Origin: Gonocerus acuteangulatus
Lineage: Eukaryota > Arthropoda > Insecta > Hemiptera > Coreidae
Length of the DNA stretch: 64,000 bases
Reading direction: 5' to 3'
Assembly: GCA_946811695.1 (NCBI GenBank)
Contig: OX328123.1
Span: 125,860,318-125,924,317 of the forward strand
Numbering within the stretch: the first letter of the stretch is position 1; each line of letters opens with the position of its first letter. Position numbers and translations under genes: made by a program. A model generated the notes under the pieces. That model had not been told where the DNA came from. It saw only the letters and a program-made list of their open reading frames with translations, and made no database searches. This document shows positions 59,561-64,000 of the stretch, piece after piece.

Positions 59561-60401
59561 AGAAACATTCAATTCATGATTTCTGGAAATTGAGTATGAG
59601 TAGGAGTTTTCAACAATAATATTTATACTTTCTTCTCCAACATCCTTTCAAACATATTCAATTGAAGATAAGTTAGTGAAATTTCTGAATAATCTTTCTG
59701 TGTAACCTTCATTCCCAGCTCTATTTGAAAATTTACATTCCTCTTCAAGCCATTCAATTCTGCATTTATAAGATTTTTCGTGCCTTTAGTTACTATAGAT
59801 TTATTAGACTACGTTTTTTTTACTGACCGTCCTTTCCTTGTTGTCAGCGTTTTTTATTCCTTCTTTATTTATATCAGTTTTATTTTTTATTTATATCATT
59901 TAAAACTTGTAATAATTATAATTATTTTGAGAAACTGACGTTATCTCATTTTATTTTGTGAAATAAAGTCAATTATTTCAAATATTTGAAGGTAGATATT
60001 TTATTGCCACCAATAAACAAATCAGAATTGATGAAGCCCCAGTGCCCAAGTTCCCCTGAGGGGGACCTCTGAATTCAAAGAATACTTATGAACTTTATTT
60101 TATTTGATAAAAAAAAATGTTCAGTAATTGATTTATACAGAAAGAAGTATAAAACTTAAACATTTTTTAAACAATGGTAAATGCAATGAAGATTCTAACC
60201 GGTTGTTATTTTGATTGTTGCAGTAACTTCAAATCCAATTATCTTTGTTATCTGTAACACTGGAGTGTTTTAAATTTTCAGTAATGTAAATCAATCCCTT
60301 ATTTAACCATAACTTAACCCCAACTTCTTGGAAAACTTTTAAACTAATGTGAAAAAGTGGTCCCCTGTAGGGGACCTTGGGCGTTGGAGGGTTAAACTGG
60401 T

Positions 60402-60462
60402 GTTGACCCCGGCGTCCTAAAATTCTTTGTCAATAATAAATGGGCGTTAACATTTAAATGAC
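60402..60462 (+). mobile_element. SINE tail fragment
   Basis: Reads gtcctaaaattctttgtcaa taataaatgggcgttaac, the last part of SINE-2. Confidence 0.5.
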
Positions 60463-60656
60463 TAACAGAATAATATAAATTGTAATAATTATATATGTAT
60501 AGTTCACATAATTATTATTGAGAACTACTCAGAATAGTTTTAGTTAAAATTTCTTTTAATAATTTTAATTCTTATTATACCTTAATTTGAAATAAATAAA
60601 TTCCGCATTCAAATACGACAATTTAAAATAAGCTCCTAGTTTTTTAGAAGACCTAC

Positions 60657-60688
60657 CTCAGTGTGCTTATCGTCGACGATACGAAGCA
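60657..60688 (-). CDS. IA-2: Possible upstream microexon of IA-2
   Basis: The minus strand gives a T-rich acceptor ending tttattttaag, 32 nt encoding LRIVDDKHTE after two bases of a split codon, and a strong donor GAG/gtaggt. Its end phase (0) matches the next exon at 53959, giving [14 protein letters not shown]. Only short-motif and phase evidence supports it. Confidence 0.45.
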
Positions 60689-61048
60689 CTTAAAATAAAT
60701 AAATAAACAAAAGTATTGAGACATTAAGTTTATTTTGAAAAACAATTTTAACGAGCACCATATCGGTAGAAAAAAATGTAAATGGTACGGGGAGTTAATT
60801 AGTCATGAGTAAGTTATTTTATTTATCAACAATATCGAAAAAAAGAAAATAAAAAAAAATTTCTGTCATGGCATCATTAAGGATATAGCTCGTTTAATTT
60901 TTAATTGTTTGATTACTGAATGTTAGGATCTCGCAGAGTATTTATTCAAAGATAAAATCGTTAGTAAACATTTCAAACCTAAACTTTTTACTATTACAAA
61001 TTTGTATTTATTTGTTCGAAAATGGTGAGAGCCTGGAACATTTCATTC

Positions 61049-61378
61049 ATTCTTGTCTACCTGTCAGGTGGTAGCATAGATATTCTTGTCTACCTGTCAG
61101 GTGGTAGCATAGATATTCTTGTCTACCTGTCAGGTGGTAGCATAGATATTCTTGTCTACCTGTCAGGTGGTAGCATAGATATTCTTGTCTACCTGTCAGG
61201 TGGTAGCATAGATATTCTTGTCTACCTGTCAGGTGGTAGCATAGATATTCTTGTCTACCTGTCAGGTGGTAGCATAGATATTCTTGTCTACCTGTCAGGT
61301 GGTAGCATAGATATTCTTGTCTACCTGTCAGGTGGTAGCATAGATATTCTTGTCTACCTGTCAGGTGGTAGCATAGAT
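61049..61378 (+). repeat. 33-bp minisatellite, ten perfect copies
   Basis: The unit is attcttgtctacctgtcagg followed by tggtagcatagat. Ten copies read identically. Each unit has the near-palindrome acctgtcaggt with a CAGGTG word. Because 33 is divisible by 3, one frame is an open 11-residue repeat (DILVYLSGGSI). Confidence 0.97.
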
Positions 61379-62011
61379 ATTATTTTAGCTACTCATGAAA
61401 GCATTATTTGTACCGTTCAAGTGCTGTACACATATTTGTTTTTGAAGAATGGAAACAAATAATATGTAAAGATAAATTACCTTTAAAATGAAACACGTGT
61501 ATTGTATAAACCGTCAATAAGTTGCATTTATCAACTATATAAAATAATAAGTCATTAGATACTAATAATCCACATTACATCAGTTAATATCTTAAGACAT
61601 CCACTTCTCAGTTTGGAAGAAAAATGTCAAGTTTTTCCGTGACTATCAATTATTTTTTGAACATTAGTGCGACTCCTATAAACAATTTTACAGATTTCCT
61701 TCAAAGAATGGCACCGATTGTTAAATCTAATAATAATTATTCTTTCTGCCACCATTTCGTCTTTTTGCTAGGTACCTTCCATTGATGAAGGTTAAATTTG
61801 TTTACTCACAAGCATTTTGATCTGTCTGGTAGCTAACTGAGAATAAAACATTAGATATAGGTTAAAACTGTGCAGAGAAGAATCTGATTTTGTTGTTGAG
61901 CCGAATCCAAACGTCTCAGGACACATGCAGGACTCTTCCTGCCTTAATGGTATCCCCCCCCCCCCCCTACAAAGGCAAGAGTGACACATTTTCAGTTGAG
62001 TTTTTTTTTTT

Positions 62012-62276
62012 AATTGAATCGACCCATGCAAAAAGAGCTTCAGTCCAAAATCAGTAGTTTCGATAAAACTAGACTGAAGCCCTTCCTACATGGAATAATA
62101 AAATTAAGACTATGTTTCTATGATAACTATGTATTGTACTGAAGTCCTTCTAACATAGAAATGTGATGTTAACTTCAGATACAAAGAATTCTTCACTCAT
62201 TCTAACGAAAATATTATCGGAACTCATATTGGGAAAAAAATGGACTGAAGTTCTTTTTGCATGGATCGATTCAATT
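62012..62276. mobile_element. Small MITE-like inverted repeat
   Basis: 34-bp inverted ends aattgaatcgacccatgcaa and aattgaatcgatccatgcaa, each continuing into aaagarcttcagtcc, with two mismatches. Further cttcagt/actgaag words lie inside. No ORF. Superfamily unknown. Confidence 0.65.
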
Positions 62277-62479
62277 GTGTCAATTTAGAAATACTAGTGC
62301 GATGTATAAATAGATGGTAGAAAACATGTATATTAATTGATTGTCTAACAGCCCTGGGAATCTTCGAATCCAAGTGAGTGAAACTATTATTAGAACTGGA
62401 TGTTAACCGGTTCATTTAAGCAAGGCTTAATATCCGGGAATAATGTGGTTATGCATAAACTAGGAAGGGGATCATTAAA

Positions 62480-62815
62480 CTAGATGCCCGGGGAGACATT
62501 GCAATTTACTTGGGCTATTTCGGGCAGGAAAGCCGGTATCCGACATTTACATCCATGGGTTGGGAGCTGCCATCGGAAGGTAATTGGGATTGACCGAATC
62601 CTGGAACTCCGAAGCGATGGATCAAGATAGATGGGGGGACTTTGGTTTCTGGGGGAAACCAACAACAGGAGGTTTAATGGAACTACCTCATGCTTCGGTA
62701 ATATCCTTCCCTCTAGGGTCTTCCACGAGGAAAAAATAGTAATTCGTAATGTGTTATTAAAAGTGTAATGAATAACTTCATTATTCACTTTCATCAGGGG
62801 GGGGGGGGGGTTCTT
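62480..62815. other. GC-richer unassigned block
   Basis: Clearly less AT-rich than its flanks. A minus-strand ORF (62480-62794) has no recognisable motif. It ends at a G-run (62797-62810). It could be part of an unknown repeat or near a 5' exon of the gene; neither is shown. Confidence 0.35.
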
Positions 62816-62930
62816 TCAAAAAAGGAAAAGACATCAGCAGTATCGTGGCTAGAAAAGGATGGTAATCTATAGATAACTACTCCTAAAACTCGTAGTCAAT
62901 AATCAATAGACGTTAAAATTTAAATAAATA
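62816..62930 (+). mobile_element. SINE-2 body and tail fragment
   Basis: Reads aaggaaaagacatcagcagt, a diverged core, and the tail gttaaaatttaaataaata. Head missing. Confidence 0.75.
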
Positions 62931-64000
62931 AGATGAAATAAATAAATATAAGTTATGTCTAAATGTTAATATTTACCCTATTATACTAGCGCAATAAATA
63001 ATCGAAAAGAGAAAAAAATCGTTTTTTTATTTTTTTTATTTTTTTTTTATTTCAATGTTATATTGTATGTTTTTCTTTCTAAATATATGCTTTCATTAAA
63101 ATGTAAATAAAATTATTTGATTTTTAAAACAAGTATGCATCTTATATATATATATATAAACTAATTAACATAAAGTGCACAACGTTACAAAGTACAAAAT
63201 TACATTAAATGCTTCACAAACATGACAAACAAATATTAATTAAATATTGCATAAGTAAAGTGCGTGGTTTGTTTTTGTTGTGCAGTCACAACAAGGCTGC
63301 TTTCGGCTATATGAATCCGTTGTCTTTACATGGATTGTAGAATGATATCTGAATATAATATTATATTTGAGAGAGAAGCTGTCCATTTTCCTTTCAGAGA
63401 GTTATTCCGTAGAGAAATCATTTGAAAGGTCTCGTCATCTTGTAACCTTGTTCTAAACTGGATTGCAGGGCCTCCGAAAGGGTGTGGGGCAAGGAGGACA
63501 ATTGGTCAGGGGCCCGTTGTCTCAGGGGGCCCGGCGTCATTATTTACTCGCATTATAACAAAATACAGCATCCCGTTTATTTACAAATTTATTTCATTTA
63601 TTTTCAGTTTTAATGTCAGTTTAAAATAATTCCATTAATATTTTTAATGGAGGGAGGGGGAACCCTGAAGTTGTTTGTACCGGAGGCCGTAAATTGCTTC
63701 AGCGTAATTAACATCGATATAATAAATTTTTTCTTCTTTTGGTCACAGCAATTGTTCGAACGAAAAATATCCTCTATGTAATACTCGCTGTTTTGTGTTG
63801 CCGTTTTAGCCTTTATAAATCGTCAGTAGTAGTTGCTTCAGGCTTTGATATAGCAGTTTGCACTGTCCTAAGTTGAAGTTCTTGCTCATAATTTGCAGTG
63901 GCGGCAGTTCTATTCAGACTTAAATCCGCTCCCTCGTGTCTATTGTAATTTATTTTGGCCAGTTGTAGTATTATTTTTGACAGAGAACTTATTATGATAA
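62931..64000. other. Unassigned right edge
   Basis: A degenerate repeat starting cagggcctccgaaagggtgt at about 63468 and ending near accggaggccgtaaattgc at 63700 looks like a hAT-type relic. No exon was recognised. Confidence 0.35.

Larger units (their letters stand above)
57169..60395 (-). mobile_element. piggyBac relic with a nested foldback element
   Basis: TTAA at both ends with inverted termini ccctccaaygcccaagg. Palindromes ggtcccctgtaggggacc (60363-60380) and ggtcccctagaggggacc (57338-57355) lie in the subterminal regions. A transposase piece remains at 59390-59560. Poly(T) at 57209-57251. Confidence 0.75.

Noticed and set aside
61049..61378. CRISPR-like array
   Set aside because: The repeats are contiguous with no spacers, and the DNA is from an animal nucleus.
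61022..61462. 146-codon ORF with an 11-residue repeat
   Set aside because: It is the reading frame of a 33-bp minisatellite. The unit length is a multiple of three, so it stays open automatically; the flanking parts show no domain.
62480..62794. 104-codon minus-strand ORF as an IA-2 5' exon
   Set aside because: No signal peptide, no cysteine pattern of the RESP18-like domain, and no clear splice donor in phase with the next exon.

Overview
This is eukaryotic genomic DNA, almost certainly from an insect. The support is AT-rich sequence, GT-AG introns, tRNA-derived SINEs, and Jockey, mariner, piggyBac, hAT, pogo and Helitron elements. I cannot name the order or species with confidence.

One host gene is supported. 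It lies on the minus strand and fills most of the window: the insect orthologue of the dense-core-vesicle receptor-type protein tyrosine phosphatase-like protein IA-2 (vertebrate PTPRN, nematode ida-1). I could phase 21 consecutive coding exons from 53959 down to the stop codon at 16429-16431. They join without a frame break into 2349 nt (782 residues plus stop): an acidic lumenal ectodomain, one transmembrane segment, a short cytoplasmic linker and one PTP domain. That domain carries [10 protein letters not shown] in place of HCSAGVGR and WPE in place of WPD, the signature of a catalytically silent IA-2-type pseudophosphatase. A further 32-nt exon at 60657-60688 is plausible. The signal peptide and cysteine-rich N-terminus are not identified and probably lie beyond 64000. 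A poly(A) signal at 14099-14104 would give a 3' UTR of about 2.3 kb.

Everything else is mobile or repetitive DNA, or sequence I cannot recognise. 1-2640: a Jockey-like LINE with an open ORF2. 2641-8589: a foldback element, TA microsatellites, and a large composite repeat present twice in tandem. 8767-12217: Helitrons arranged head to tail. 12592-13334: a pogo-type MITE with an internal minisatellite. 13592-13905: a TTAA MITE. The introns hold at least three SINE families, a Tc1 relic, a PIF/Harbinger-type MITE, several hAT-like MITEs, a hAT relic (28385-31128) containing a Helitron that carries a near-identical piece of a neighbouring pogo transposase, another Helitron (36988-38456), LINE fragments, piggyBac remnants, a mariner (54286-55532), and a piggyBac relic (57169-60395) containing a foldback Tc1/mariner-type element. 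A ten-copy 33-bp minisatellite lies at 61049-61378.

Stretches longer than 300 bases with nothing recognised are entered as 'other' when large. The smaller ones are introns at 16646-17100, 17155-17765, 22025-22361, 22802-23319, 27613-27969, 33177-33680, 36389-36837, 43111-43454, 46356-46998, 47080-47690, 48851-49311 and 50733-51141, plus 12218-12591, 60689-61048 and 61379-62011.
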